The notes below the pieces were generated by a model. That model searched no databases and had not been told where the DNA came from. It saw only the letters and a list, made by a program, of their open reading frames with translations. A program made the position numbers and the translations under genes. Shown here piece after piece: positions 25,843 to 35,685 of a stretch of 64,000 nt of DNA (position 1 is the stretch's first letter; each line of letters opens with the position of its first letter). Source of the DNA: Clavibacter sp. VKM Ac-2872 (GTDB lineage Bacteria; Actinomycetota; Actinomycetes; Actinomycetales; Microbacteriaceae); contig NZ_JADKRR010000001.1 of the NCBI RefSeq assembly GCF_015351105.1, forward strand, positions 744,001 through 808,000, read 5' to 3'.

Positions 25843-28002
25843 ATGCACGACACCCAGACCGCACCCGGATCCGGATCGGGATCCGCCGTCGTGACGGCGG
25901 GGCACCGCGCGACACGGGCCCGCCGCGTCGCCCGCCCGCTGGCCGTCGCGACCGCCCTGGCCCTCGGGCTCTCCGCGCTCGTCGCGTCGCCCGCCGAGGC
26001 CGCGACCGTCGCCATCGCCGACGTGCAGGGCACGGGCAGCGCGACCCCGTTCGCCGGACGCGTCGTCACGGTCGAGGGGGTCGTCACCGCCGACTACCGC
26101 GGGGCGAGCGGCTACGCGGGGATCGTGATCCAGACCCGGGGCTCCGGCGGCGCCGCCGACGCGACGCCGGGCGCCTCCGACGGGATCTTCGTCTACCTCG
26201 CCAGCGCCGACCCGGCCGTCGCGATCGGCGACCTCGTGCGCGTCACGGGCACCGCCTCCGAGCGCCAGGGCCAGACCCAGATCGCCGCGACGGCGACCGA
26301 CCTCGTCGAGGCCGGCGTCGGCGTCCCCGCCGCCACCCCGCTGCCCGACACGCTGCGCGGCGCCGACCGCGAGTCGCTCGAGAGCATGCTCGTGACGCCG
26401 ACGGGCGACTACCGCGTCGGATCCGCGCACCAGCTCGACACCTACGGCACGCTCTGGCTGAGCGCGGGCGCCGACCTGCCCGTCAAGGCCACCGACGTCG
26501 TGCGCCCGGGCGCCGAGGCCGACCGGATCGCCGCCGACAACCGCGCCAGGCGCCTCCTCCTCGACGACGGCTACAACATCCAGCTCACGAACGGCGCGTA
26601 CCCCGCGGGCGCGACGCAGCCCTACTACACGGCCGACCGCGTGGTGCGGAACGGCGACGTGCCGGTCTTCCCCGCCCTGCCGTACGTGCTCGCCTACGGG
26701 TTCGACGACTGGCGCCTCCAGCCCACGACGCCGCTCACGTCGCTGGATGCGGCCGGCCGCGTGCCGACCTTCACGAGCGGGAACCCGCGGCCCGCGTCCT
26801 CGCCCGAGGTGGGCGGCGACGTGCGCATCGCCGGGTTCAACGTCCTCAACTACTTCACGACGCTCGGCGAGCGCGGCGCCGCCACCGCGGAGGGGTTCCG
26901 GAAGCAGCGCGCGAAGATCGTGACCGCGATCACCGGCCTCGACGCCCAGGTCGTGACGCTCATGGAGATCGAGAACTCGACCCGGTTCGGCGAGCCGGCG
27001 GACACCGCGACGGCCGACCTCGTACGCGGGCTCAACGACGCCGCGGGGAAGAGCGTGTGGGACTACGTGCGCACGCCCGCCGCGCTCGCGTCGACGCCCA
27101 CGGACGAGATCCAGAACGCGATCATCTACCGCACGGACGCCGTCACGCCCGTGGGCGCCGCGGCCACGCAGATCGACGAGACCGTGTGGGGCAACGCCCG
27201 CGAGCCGATCGCGCAGTCCTTCCGCGGGGGCGACCGGACGTTCACGGTCGTCGCGAACCACCTCAAGTCGAAGTCCGGATCCGGCACGCAGCCCGCCGAC
27301 GGCCAGGGCTTCTTCAACGCCGACCGGGTGGCGCAGGCGAAGGCCGTGGCGCGCTTCGCGGGCGAGCTCGAGGCGTCGAGCGGATCCGACCTCCTCTACC
27401 TCCTCGGCGACTTCAACGCCTACTCGGAGGAGGACCCGATCCAGGCCCTCCGCGACGCCGGCTTCGTCGACCTCGTGGCCGCGAAGGCGCCCGGTCAGCG
27501 CACCTACTCCTTCGACGGCGAGGTCGGATCCCTCGACCACGTCCTCGCGACCCGCGCCGGCGCCGCGGCGGTCACGGGCGTCGGGGTGTGGGACGTCAAC
27601 GCGCCGGAGTGGGCGGCGCGCGAGTACGGCGGCGCCGCGACCGACGGATCCAGCGCCTTCCGCTCCAGCGACCACGACCCCGTGAAGGTGGGCCTCGACA
27701 CGATCCGCGACGCCTCGACCCTCGTCGGGTACGCCGACCGCCTCCTCGTCCGCAGCGGGCAGCCGGTCAGGTACTCCGTGAAGCTCGCCGCGGGCGCGAC
27801 GGCTCCGGCGGGCCGCGTGCAGATCCTCGACGGGGGCCGCGCGATCGCCTCCGTCGACGTCACCGCGGCCGACGCCGGGCGCGCGACCGTCACGCTCCCG
27901 AAGCTGGCGCGCGGGATCCACCTCATCACCGCGAGCTACGCGGGCGGCGACCAGGCGAAGGGGTCGAGCACCGTCTGGCCGTCGATCGTCCTCGTCTGGT
28001 AG
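25843..28002 (+). CDS. Secreted ExeM/NucH-family endonuclease
   Basis: A 719-residue exported nuclease. A long signal peptide ends near residue 53 (SPAEA|A). Residues 55-165 form an OB-like domain (GRVVTVEGVVTADYRG, GDLVRVTGTASERQGQTQI) found in front of this nuclease family. The endonuclease/exonuclease/phosphatase domain (about 325-625) shows IAGFNVLNYF, VVTLMEIEN, VVANHLKSK, YLLGDFNAYSEEDP, SLDHVLAT and SSDHDPVKV, the Mg-dependent catalytic set. The C-terminal 90 residues are an Ig-like strand domain. No sorting signal follows, so the protein is probably released. It likely degrades extracellular DNA. A single gene, not part of an operon. Confidence 0.92.
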   Translation: MHDTQTAPGSGSGSAVVTAGHRATRARRVARPLAVATALALGLSALVASPAEAATVAIADVQGTGSATPFAGRVVTVEGVVTADYRGASGYAGIVIQTRGSGGAADATPGASDGIFVYLASADPAVAIGDLVRVTGTASERQGQTQIAATATDLVEAGVGVPAATPLPDTLRGADRESLESMLVTPTGDYRVGSAHQLDTYGTLWLSAGADLPVKATDVVRPGAEADRIAADNRARRLLLDDGYNIQLTNGAYPAGATQPYYTADRVVRNGDVPVFPALPYVLAYGFDDWRLQPTTPLTSLDAAGRVPTFTSGNPRPASSPEVGGDVRIAGFNVLNYFTTLGERGAATAEGFRKQRAKIVTAITGLDAQVVTLMEIENSTRFGEPADTATADLVRGLNDAAGKSVWDYVRTPAALASTPTDEIQNAIIYRTDAVTPVGAAATQIDETVWGNAREPIAQSFRGGDRTFTVVANHLKSKSGSGTQPADGQGFFNADRVAQAKAVARFAGELEASSGSDLLYLLGDFNAYSEEDPIQALRDAGFVDLVAAKAPGQRTYSFDGEVGSLDHVLATRAGAAAVTGVGVWDVNAPEWAAREYGGAATDGSSAFRSSDHDPVKVGLDTIRDASTLVGYADRLLVRSGQPVRYSVKLAAGATAPAGRVQILDGGRAIASVDVTAADAGRATVTLPKLARGIHLITASYAGGDQAKGSSTVWPSIVLVW

Positions 28003-28087
28003 CCGCCCGCCGCACGCGGAATGCGCGGGCCGCGCGCCCGGTTGCACCCCGAGACCGCACGAACCGAGCACGAGAAGAGGACGCACC

Positions 28088-28489
28088 ATGGCCACCACCG
28101 AGCTGACCGCCGAGAACTTCGAGAGCATCGTCGACTCCAACGGCATCGTCGTCGTCGACTTCTGGGCCGACTGGTGCGGCCCCTGCAAGCAGTTCGCGCC
28201 CGTCTTCGACAAGTCGAGCGAGAAGCACGCCGACATCGTCCACGGCAAGGTCGACACCGAGGCGCAGCAGTTCCTCGCGCAGCAGGCGAACATCTCCGCC
28301 ATCCCGACGCTCATGATCTTCAAGGACCAGACGCTCATCTTCAGCCAGGCCGGCGCGCTGCCCGCCCCGGCGCTCGAGTCGCTGATCGAGGAGGTGCGCG
28401 CCGTCGACGTGGCCGCCCTCAAGGAGCAGGCCGCCGCGGAGGCCGCGCAGGCGACGCCCGGCGCGAGCGCCGACCCGACCGCGATCTGA
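28088..28489 (+). CDS. Thioredoxin
   Basis: A 133-residue cytoplasmic thiol-disulfide carrier with the active site WCGPC at residues 29-33 and the cis-Pro of ISAIPTLMIF. It is longer than classical thioredoxins (about 105) by an Ala/Glu-rich C-terminal tail of about 25 residues. The GAAGAGGACGCACC leader gives a ribosome-binding site. A strong hairpin terminator follows. Confidence 0.94.
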   Translation: MATTELTAENFESIVDSNGIVVVDFWADWCGPCKQFAPVFDKSSEKHADIVHGKVDTEAQQFLAQQANISAIPTLMIFKDQTLIFSQAGALPAPALESLIEEVRAVDVAALKEQAAAEAAQATPGASADPTAI

Positions 28490-28508
28490 TCCGCGCCTGA
28501 TCCGCGCC

Positions 28509-28539
28509 GACGGCCCCTCCCCAGCAGGGAGGGGCCGTC
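28509..28539 (+). terminator. Terminator of the thioredoxin gene
   Basis: GACGGCCCCTCCC (28509-28521) pairs perfectly with GGGAGGGGCCGTC (28527-28539) around a CAGCA loop, 20 bp after the thioredoxin stop. Confidence 0.85.
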
Positions 28540-28587
28540 CGCGTCCCCACGGCCCGCACCGCCGCCGCCCGCCGAGCACGCCCCGGA

Positions 28588-28593
28588 TACGAT
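28588..28593 (+). promoter_or_regulatory. -10 element TACGAT, leaderless recQ transcript
   Basis: TACGAT ends 7 nt before the recQ ATG, and no Shine-Dalgarno sequence precedes the ATG. The geometry equals that of the TetR and GNAT genes in this window. Confidence 0.5.
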
Positions 28594-28600
28594 TGCCCCG

Positions 28601-30487
28601 ATGACCTCCACCCCTCCCGCGCCCGCCGGATCCGCCGCGTCCGGCACCGCCCTGGCCCCCGCCCTCGAGCGCCTCGGCACGGTCTTCGGGTACGACGCCT
28701 TCCGGGGCGACCAGCAGGAGATCGTCGAGCACGTCATCGGCGGCGGGGACGCGCTGGTGCTCATGCCCACGGGCGGCGGCAAGTCGCTCTGCTACCAGAT
28801 CCCGAGCCTCGTGCGCGAGGGCACGGGCGTCGTCATCTCCCCGCTCATCGCGCTCATGCAGGACCAGGTCGACGCCCTGCGCGCCGTCGGCGTCCGGGCC
28901 GCGTTCCTCAACTCCACGCAGGACCTCGAGACCAGCCGCGAGGTCGAGCGCGCCCTCCTCGACGGCGACCTCGACCTGCTCTACCTCGCGCCCGAGCGCC
29001 TCATCCTCGACCGCATGGGCCGGCTGCTCGACGAGGCCCGCATCGCCCTCTTCGCCATCGACGAGGCGCACTGCGTCTCCCAGTGGGGCCACGACTTCCG
29101 CAAGGACTACCTCGCGCTGTCGATGCTCCAGGAGCGCTGGCCCGAGGTGCCGCGCATCGCGCTCACCGCCACCGCCAACGAGGCCACGCACGCCGACATC
29201 ACGGCGCGCCTCGGCCTCCAGGACGCGCGCCACTTCGTCTCCTCGTTCGACCGGCCGAACATCCGCTACCGCATCGTGCCCAAGGCCGAGCCGCGCAAGC
29301 AGCTGGTCGACCTCATCAAGAACGAGCACGCGGGCGACGCGGGCATCGTCTACTGCCTGAGCCGGAAGACCGTCGAGCAGACGGCGGAGGCGCTGAACAA
29401 GCAGGGCATCACGGCGCTGCCGTACCACGCGGGCCTCGATGCGGCGGTGCGGCAGCGCAACCAGGCGCGCTTCCTCCGCGAGGACGGCATCGTCATGTGC
29501 GCCACCATCGCGTTCGGGATGGGCATCGACAAGCCCGACGTGCGATTCGTCGCCCACGTCGACCTCCCGAAGTCCATCGAGGGCTACTACCAGGAGACGG
29601 GTCGCGCGGGCCGCGACGGCCTGCCGTCCACCGCGTGGCTCGCCTACGGCCTGCAGGACGTGGTGCAGCAGCGCCGCATGATCGACCAGTCCGAGGGCGA
29701 CGCGCAGCACCGACGCCGGCTGTCGCAGCACCTCGACGCGATGCTCGCGCTGTGCGAGACGGTCGGCTGCCGCCGCGTGCAGCTCCTCCGCTACTTCGGC
29801 GAGGAGACGGGGCCGTGCGGCAACTGCGACACGTGCCTCGAGCCCGTCGAGACGTGGGATGCCACGGTGCCGTCGCAGAAGCTGCTCTCCACGATCGTGC
29901 GGCTGCAGCGCGAGCGGAACCAGCGCTTCGGGGCCGCGCACCTCATCGACATCCTGCTCGGCAACGAGACCGACCGCGTCCGGCAGCAGGGGCACGACCA
30001 GCTGGCCACCTTCGGCATCGGCGGCGAGCTCACCGACGTGCAGTGGCGCGGCGTGGTCCGCCAGCTCCTCGCCCAGGGCCTCCTCGGCGTGAGCGACGAC
30101 GGCTACGGCACCCTCGTCATCACCCCGGGCAGCGGCGACGTGCTCACCGGATCCCGGCAGGTGCCCATGCGTCAGGAGCCCGAGCGCCTCGTGCGCGGAC
30201 GCGGCACCCGCACCACCCGGGCGAAGGGCGGCCAGGTGGTCGACCTGCCCGAGGAGGCGCTGGGCCTGTTCGAGGCGCTCCGTGCCTGGCGCTCGGAGCA
30301 GGCGAAGGAGCAGGGCGTCCCCGCGTACGTCGTGTTCGCCGACGTCACCCTGCGCGAGGTCGCGACCGTGCGCCCGCAGGACCTCGGCCAGCTCGCCGGC
30401 ATCACGGGAGTGGGCCAGAAGAAGCTCGACACGTACGGCGAGGGGCTGCTCGCGGTCGTCGCCGCGGCATCGGCGGCCGCCGGCTAG
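28601..30487 (+). CDS. recQ: ATP-dependent DNA helicase RecQ
   Basis: A 628-residue 3'-5' DNA helicase for recombination and fork repair. In order: helicase core with [14 protein letters not shown] (Lys61), DEAH at 154-157 followed by [10 protein letters not shown], and [10 protein letters not shown]; the RecQ zinc site with Cys390, Cys406, Cys409 and Cys412; a winged-helix RQC domain with [20 protein letters not shown]; and a C-terminal HRDC domain (about 535-620). All domains of the E. coli-type enzyme are present. It stands alone between terminators. Confidence 0.96.
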   Translation: MTSTPPAPAGSAASGTALAPALERLGTVFGYDAFRGDQQEIVEHVIGGGDALVLMPTGGGKSLCYQIPSLVREGTGVVISPLIALMQDQVDALRAVGVRAAFLNSTQDLETSREVERALLDGDLDLLYLAPERLILDRMGRLLDEARIALFAIDEAHCVSQWGHDFRKDYLALSMLQERWPEVPRIALTATANEATHADITARLGLQDARHFVSSFDRPNIRYRIVPKAEPRKQLVDLIKNEHAGDAGIVYCLSRKTVEQTAEALNKQGITALPYHAGLDAAVRQRNQARFLREDGIVMCATIAFGMGIDKPDVRFVAHVDLPKSIEGYYQETGRAGRDGLPSTAWLAYGLQDVVQQRRMIDQSEGDAQHRRRLSQHLDAMLALCETVGCRRVQLLRYFGEETGPCGNCDTCLEPVETWDATVPSQKLLSTIVRLQRERNQRFGAAHLIDILLGNETDRVRQQGHDQLATFGIGGELTDVQWRGVVRQLLAQGLLGVSDDGYGTLVITPGSGDVLTGSRQVPMRQEPERLVRGRGTRTTRAKGGQVVDLPEEALGLFEALRAWRSEQAKEQGVPAYVVFADVTLREVATVRPQDLGQLAGITGVGQKKLDTYGEGLLAVVAAASAAAG

Positions 30488-30557
30488 GACGCCCGTTCGA
30501 TCGCGAGTCGACCGACCGGGACGTCGGCGGATCCGCGCGGCGACGGGGGAGGAGACC

Positions 30558-30608
30558 CGGTCCCGAGCCTCGAGGGCTGCGGGACCGAGCCGCGCACACG
30601 GCCGACTT
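30558..30608 (+). terminator. Terminator of recQ
   Basis: CGGTCCCGAGCC (30558-30569) pairs with GGCTGCGGGACCG (30575-30587) with one bulged G, and a T-run (GACTTTTACC, about 30602-30611) follows. The rest of the 399-bp gap before 30887 holds no gene, only the promoter and operator of the GH127 operon near its right end. Confidence 0.65.
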
Positions 30609-30837
30609 TTACCCGAAGACCGGCCCGGCGCTGGCGGGACAGCTCACCCGAAGAGCTGTCGCCGTTGCCCACGATCGTACTGGTCCGGCTGCGGCCTCCA
30701 CGCTGGCTGTGGGGAGCGCTCATCGCGTGGTAACGGGCGGTCCGCGACGTGCCTCGCGTCCGGGGCCGCATGTAAACAGCGTGTAACGGGAGGCCGCAGA
30801 GGCTTCATCGGCATTGCCAACACCGTATGGCCTATTT

Positions 30838-30849
30838 GTAATATGTCAC
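30838..30849 (-). promoter_or_regulatory. Operator half of the GH127/peptide-import operon
   Basis: On the minus strand this reads GTGACATATTAC, identical over 12 bases to 42004-42015 at the head of the hydroxyproline operon. The plus strand of the site contains TAATAT (30839-30844), a near-consensus -10, about 42 bp before the ATG at 30887. The outer arm of the palindrome is not kept here. Binding by the GntR protein at 41250 is inferred. Confidence 0.55.
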
Positions 30850-30886
30850 CTACCACCGGCTGCCCGAGGCCGGACGAGGGAGCACC

Positions 30887-32893
30887 ATGGCAGTGACCGG
30901 AGCAGATGCGGATGCTATCCGCGCGGCGGAGCATCGCGCCGCCGTCCTCCCCAGCACGGGATCACGGCGCCCGCTGGGCAGCGACGGCGTCACCCTGGAG
31001 GGCGGCCTGCTCGGGGCGTGGCAGGAGCGCAACCGGGCCAGCACCATCCCCCACGCCATCGCGTCCATGACCGCCGCAGGCAACCTCGACGATCTCCGCG
31101 CGGCCGTCGACGGAGCGGGCGAGCGACCCGTCCCGCGCTACCCGTTCCTCGACACCGACGTCTACAAGACCCTCGAGGGCGTGGCCTACGAGGTCGGCCG
31201 CGGCGCCGCGAGCCCGGAGATGCGCGCCTTCCTCGACGAGGCGACGGACGTGCTCGAGCGCGTGCAGGCGGACGACGGCTACATCGGCTCGTACGTGCAG
31301 CGGCCCGGATCCGACCGCGAGCCCTGGTCCGACCTCGCCTGGGGCCACGAGCTCTACAACCTGGGTCACCTCATCCAGGCCGCGGTCGCCCACTCGCGCC
31401 AGGGCGGCGACGGCCGGCTCCTGGCCGTGGCCCGCCGCTTCGCCGACGCCGCGGTCCGCGCGTTCGGCCCGGGCGGCCGCGTCGAGGTCTGCGGCCACCC
31501 CGAGGTCGAGATGGCGCTCGTCGAGCTGCACCGCGAGACGGGGGAGCGGTCCTACCTCGACCTCGCCTCCGCGTTCGTCGACCGTCGCGGGCACGGCACG
31601 GTGGCCACGCGGATCTTCCCCGCCGAGTACTTCCAGGACGCGCATCCGTTCCGCGAGATGCCGGCCGTCACGGGTCACGCCGTGCGCATGGCGTACCTCG
31701 CCGCGGGCGCGACGGACGTGGCGACGGAGACGGGCGACGCCGAGCTGCTCGCCGCATCCGTCCGCCTCTTCGACGACGCCGTGCGCACCCGCCTCTACGT
31801 GACCGGCGGGCTCGGCAGCCGCCACTCGGACGAGGCGATCGGCGACGCGTACGAGCTGCCCAGCGAGCGCTCCTACAGCGAGACCTGCGCGGCCATCGCC
31901 GTGATGCAGTGGGCATGGCGGCTCTTCCTCGCGACCGGCGAGCCCCGCTTCCTCGACACGCACGAGACCGTGCTCTTCAACGCCTACGCCGTGGGGCTCT
32001 CCGCCGACGGCACGGGCTTCTTCTACGACAACCCGCTCCAGCGCCGCCCCGACCACCACGCGCAGTCCGGCGCCGAGACCGAGGGCGAGCTGATGCGCCG
32101 CCCGTGGTTCACCTGCCCGTGCTGCCCGCCGAACATCGTGCGCTGGATGAGCGAGCTGCAGGACCACGTCGCGGTGCAGGACGGCGACGACCTGGTGATC
32201 GCGCACCCGGCCGCGTCCGTGATCCGCACCGACGCGATCGACGTGCGCATCACGACCGCCTACCCGTGGGACGGCGCCGTGCGCGTCGAGGTGCTGCGCG
32301 CATCGGGTGCCCAGACCGGCATCGTGCTGCGCCGCCCGGGCTGGTGCCGGTCCGCGACCGCGGTCGTGACGGGCGCCGACGGATCCGCGGCCGATGTCGA
32401 CGCGGGGACCGGCGACCGGTGGATCCGCGCCACCCGCGCCTGGGCCGCCGGCGACGCGCTCGTGGTCGAGCTGGACATGCCCGTGCGGGCCCTCGGATCC
32501 CACCCGCACCTCGACGCCACCCGCGGCAGCCTCGCGGTGGCGCGCGGCCCGATCGTGTTCGCCGTCGAGCAGGAGGACGCCGGCGCCCCCGTCGACGACC
32601 TGCTCCTCGACCCGCGCGACCTGGCGGCGGCGCGGACCGTGCCGCTCCCGCTCGCCGCGCCGTGGGGCCCCGCGTCGGACGCCGCCGATCCCGCGTCGGG
32701 CGTCGCCCTCGCCGTGCGCCTCCGCCGCGCGCTGCAAGCTCCGGACGAGCTCTACCCCGAGGTCGTCCCGGGCACCACCGCCCCCGCCGCGTCGGCCGAC
32801 CCCGTCGACGCCGTGCTCGTGCCCTACGCCCTCTGGGGCAACCGGGCACCGGGGGCGATGCGGGTCTGGATCCGCGCCGCCGACACCGGCTGA
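30887..32893 (+). CDS. Glycoside hydrolase family 127, probable beta-L-arabinofuranosidase
   Basis: A 668-residue (alpha/alpha)6-barrel glycosidase. The zinc-thiolate active site known from the bifidobacterial HypBA1 enzyme is conserved: Glu332-x-Cys334 in SYSETCAAI and Cys412-Cys413 in PCCPPNIVRWM, with a further Cys at 410. HypBA1 removes beta-L-arabinofuranose from arabinosylated hydroxyproline. No signal peptide is seen, so it should act in the cytoplasm on imported glycopeptides. It is the first gene of an operon with a peptide importer and two proline-specific peptidases, which fits this substrate. GAGGGAG precedes the ATG. Confidence 0.9.
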   Translation: MAVTGADADAIRAAEHRAAVLPSTGSRRPLGSDGVTLEGGLLGAWQERNRASTIPHAIASMTAAGNLDDLRAAVDGAGERPVPRYPFLDTDVYKTLEGVAYEVGRGAASPEMRAFLDEATDVLERVQADDGYIGSYVQRPGSDREPWSDLAWGHELYNLGHLIQAAVAHSRQGGDGRLLAVARRFADAAVRAFGPGGRVEVCGHPEVEMALVELHRETGERSYLDLASAFVDRRGHGTVATRIFPAEYFQDAHPFREMPAVTGHAVRMAYLAAGATDVATETGDAELLAASVRLFDDAVRTRLYVTGGLGSRHSDEAIGDAYELPSERSYSETCAAIAVMQWAWRLFLATGEPRFLDTHETVLFNAYAVGLSADGTGFFYDNPLQRRPDHHAQSGAETEGELMRRPWFTCPCCPPNIVRWMSELQDHVAVQDGDDLVIAHPAASVIRTDAIDVRITTAYPWDGAVRVEVLRASGAQTGIVLRRPGWCRSATAVVTGADGSAADVDAGTGDRWIRATRAWAAGDALVVELDMPVRALGSHPHLDATRGSLAVARGPIVFAVEQEDAGAPVDDLLLDPRDLAAARTVPLPLAAPWGPASDAADPASGVALAVRLRRALQAPDELYPEVVPGTTAPAASADPVDAVLVPYALWGNRAPGAMRVWIRAADTG

Positions 32894-33039
32894 GCCGCCC
32901 TCCGCGCGCACGCCACCCGGATCCACCCGGTCCGGGCGGTCGCGCGCACCCCCGCTTCCCCCATCCCCTCCATCGCACGACCCCGTCCGTCACTCCCCAC
33001 CCGGTGCGCCTCGGCCGCCATCCACGAAACGAGAGTCCG

Positions 33040-34719
33040 ATGAACAGACGAATCACCGCAGTCGGGCTGGCCCTCGCCGCCAGCCTCGCCCTCACGTCCT
33101 GCGCCGGCGCAGGCGGCAAGTCCGCCGCCGACATCACCGGACCCGCCGACACCGGCGGCACCATGCACGTCCTGCAGCTGTCGGACTTCCCGCACCTGGA
33201 CCCCGCGATGGGCTACGAGACCGACCTCGCGGACGTCTACCGGCTCATCTACCGCACGCTCACCACGACCACCGGCAAGGACGGCGCCACGATCGCGCCC
33301 GACCTCGCCACCGACACCGGGACGTCGAACGCCGACGCGACCGAGTGGACCTTCACGCTCAAGGACGGGCTGAAGTTCGAGGACGGCTCCCCGATCACGA
33401 GCCAGTCGATGAAGTTCGGCGTGGAGCGGTCCTTCGACCCCGCGCTCGCCATCGGCTCGCCCTACGCCCGCACGTACCTCGAGGGCGGCGACGCCTACAA
33501 GGGCCCGTACCAGTCCGGCGACCTGGCCTCCATCGAGACCCCCGACGAGAAGACCATCGTCTTCCACCTCAACCGCTCCGTGCCGGAGTTCGCGAGCGTC
33601 ACGGCGCAGAGCACGTTCGTGCCGTTCCCCGTGGACAAGGACCGCGTCACCGTCACGAGCGTGGACCAGCAGCCCATCTCCTCCGGGCCGTACAAGGTGA
33701 GCGCCCGGACGCCCGGCCAGTCGCTCACGCTCGTGCGCAACCCCGAGTGGGACGCCTCCACGGACGAGGTCCGGACCGCCAAGCCGGACGAGTGGGACTT
33801 CACGATGGGGCTCGACCAGGCCACCATCGACGAGCGCATGATCGATGGACAGGGCGACGACGCGAACGCCATCGCCTACGGGATCACCGCGGCGTCCGTC
33901 TCCCGCATCCAGACGCCGCAGATCAAGGCGCGCACCGTCTCGGGCGACACCGGCTGCACCACGTACCTCGCGCTCAACACGACGAAGCCGCACCTCGGCG
34001 ACGTGCGCGTGCGCCAGGCCATCGAGTACGCGGTCGACAAGAAGTCCCTCGCCGACGTGGCGGGCGGCCCCATGATCGCGGAGCCCGCGTCGACGATCCT
34101 CACCCGCAGCGTCCCCGGCCACAAGGACTTCGACCTCTACCCCAGCACCGACAGCTCGGGTGACGTCGACAAGGCGAAGGCGCTCCTCGCCGAGGCGGGC
34201 CTGCCGGACGGCTTCACGATCACGCTCGACGTGGCCAGCGTGCCGACCTCGCAGAAGGCCGCGGAGGCGCTCCAGCAGTCCCTCGCCCGCGTCGGCATCA
34301 CCGTCGCGATCAACCTCCTCGACACGGCGACCTACAACGAGACCATCGCCACCACCTCGCAGCAGCACGATGCGGCCGAGGCCGGCTGGTGCCCCGACTG
34401 GAACTCCGCCAGCACGGTGCTGCCGATCCTCTTCGACGGACGCCAGATCCCGGAGAAGGGCAACAGCAACCTGTCGCAGATCAACGACCCCGCGATCAAC
34501 GCGAAGATCGACGAGGTCTCGGCGATGACCGATCTGAAGGCCGCGGACACCGCCTGGGGCGACCTCGACGAGCAGGTGCAGCAGCTCGCGCCCGTCGTGC
34601 CGCTCCTCTACGGCCAGGCCGTGCTCGTCCTGGGACAGAACGTCCGGAACGCGTACTCGAGCCCCCTCTACGACGGAGCCCCGGACTTCGCCACCATCGG
34701 CCTCCACACGGGGAAGTAG
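33040..34719 (+). CDS. Peptide ABC transporter substrate-binding lipoprotein (OppA/DppA family)
   Basis: A 559-residue cluster C binding protein. Residues 1-21 are a lipoprotein signal with LALTSC and Cys21. Family marks include HLDPAMGYETDLADVYRLIYRTLTT, WTFTLKDGLKFEDGSPITSQSMKFGVERSFD, QPISSGPYKV and VRVRQAIEYAVDKKSLADVAGG. It begins 146 bp after the GH127 gene, a gap with no gene. It feeds the two permeases and two ATPases downstream. The ligand is inferred to be hydroxyproline- or proline-containing (glyco)peptides. Confidence 0.92.
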   Translation: MNRRITAVGLALAASLALTSCAGAGGKSAADITGPADTGGTMHVLQLSDFPHLDPAMGYETDLADVYRLIYRTLTTTTGKDGATIAPDLATDTGTSNADATEWTFTLKDGLKFEDGSPITSQSMKFGVERSFDPALAIGSPYARTYLEGGDAYKGPYQSGDLASIETPDEKTIVFHLNRSVPEFASVTAQSTFVPFPVDKDRVTVTSVDQQPISSGPYKVSARTPGQSLTLVRNPEWDASTDEVRTAKPDEWDFTMGLDQATIDERMIDGQGDDANAIAYGITAASVSRIQTPQIKARTVSGDTGCTTYLALNTTKPHLGDVRVRQAIEYAVDKKSLADVAGGPMIAEPASTILTRSVPGHKDFDLYPSTDSSGDVDKAKALLAEAGLPDGFTITLDVASVPTSQKAAEALQQSLARVGITVAINLLDTATYNETIATTSQQHDAAEAGWCPDWNSASTVLPILFDGRQIPEKGNSNLSQINDPAINAKIDEVSAMTDLKAADTAWGDLDEQVQQLAPVVPLLYGQAVLVLGQNVRNAYSSPLYDGAPDFATIGLHTGK

Positions 34720-34722
34720 GCG

Positions 34723-35685
34723 GTGACCGCCACCCTGCAGGGCGCCTCGGCGCCCGACTCGGCCCCCGCCTACCCGACGGGACGGCCGCCTGCCGTCACG
34801 CCGGCCAAGCGCGTGGTCGCGGCCCTCCGGTCGAAGCCGTCCGTCATCGCCAGCGTCGTGTTCGTGGTGCTCGTGGTGATCCTCGCGGTGTTCGCGCCGC
34901 TCCTGTCCGGGATCACCGGCTGGGGTCCCACGACCTTCGACGCCGACGCCGTCGACCCGGCCCTCGGCGGCCTCCCCATCGGCCCGTTCGGCGGCGTCAG
35001 CGCCTCGCACTGGTTCGGCGTGGAGCCGCAGAACGGGCGCGACATCTTCGCCCGCATCGCGTACGGCGCCCGGGTGTCCCTGCTCATCGCGGTCTCCGCC
35101 ACGGTCATCACCACGACGATCGGCGTGGTCGCGGGCATGGTCGCCGGCTACTTCGGCGGGATCGCCGACCAGATCGTGTCGCGGGTCATGGACCTCCTCA
35201 TGGCCTTCCCGGCGCTGATCTTCATGATCGCGATCCTCTCGGCGCTGCCCGCGGGCAACCGGCCGGCGCTGCTCGTCCTCACGCTCAGCGTCTTCGGCTG
35301 GCCGTACACGGCGCGCCTCGTGCGCGGCCAGACCATGACGATCCGCACGCGCGACTTCGTGGAGGCGGCCCGGGCATCCGGCGCCTCCTCCATGGGCGTC
35401 ATCTTCCGGGAGGTGATGCCGAACCTGCGCGGCACCATCATCGTGCTGGCCACGCTCTCGGTGCCGGGCTACATCGGCACCGAGGCGGGCCTGTCCTTCC
35501 TCGGGGTGGGCGTGCTGCCGCCGACGCCCTCATGGGGCCAGATGATCTCGGACTCGGTGAACTGGTACACGGTCGACCCGGCGTACTTCGTCGTCCCCGG
35601 CTCGTTCCTCTTCCTCACGGTGCTGGCGTTCACGGTCTTCGGCGACCACCTCCGCACCGCGCTCGAGCAGGGGGAGGCGGCATGA
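34723..35685 (+). CDS. Peptide ABC transporter permease (DppC/OppC-like)
   Basis: A 320-residue membrane protein. It has an N-terminal membrane-entry helix (about 41-63), the family's HWFGVEPQNGRDIFARIAYGARVSLLIA segment, and the EAA-type loop FVEAARASGASSMGVIFREVMPN. About six hydrophobic helices are visible. It starts with GTG 3 bp after the binding-protein stop and overlaps the next permease gene by four bases. In most Opp/Dpp operons the B-type permease precedes the C-type; here the order is reversed. Confidence 0.92.
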   Translation: MTATLQGASAPDSAPAYPTGRPPAVTPAKRVVAALRSKPSVIASVVFVVLVVILAVFAPLLSGITGWGPTTFDADAVDPALGGLPIGPFGGVSASHWFGVEPQNGRDIFARIAYGARVSLLIAVSATVITTTIGVVAGMVAGYFGGIADQIVSRVMDLLMAFPALIFMIAILSALPAGNRPALLVLTLSVFGWPYTARLVRGQTMTIRTRDFVEAARASGASSMGVIFREVMPNLRGTIIVLATLSVPGYIGTEAGLSFLGVGVLPPTPSWGQMISDSVNWYTVDPAYFVVPGSFLFLTVLAFTVFGDHLRTALEQGEAA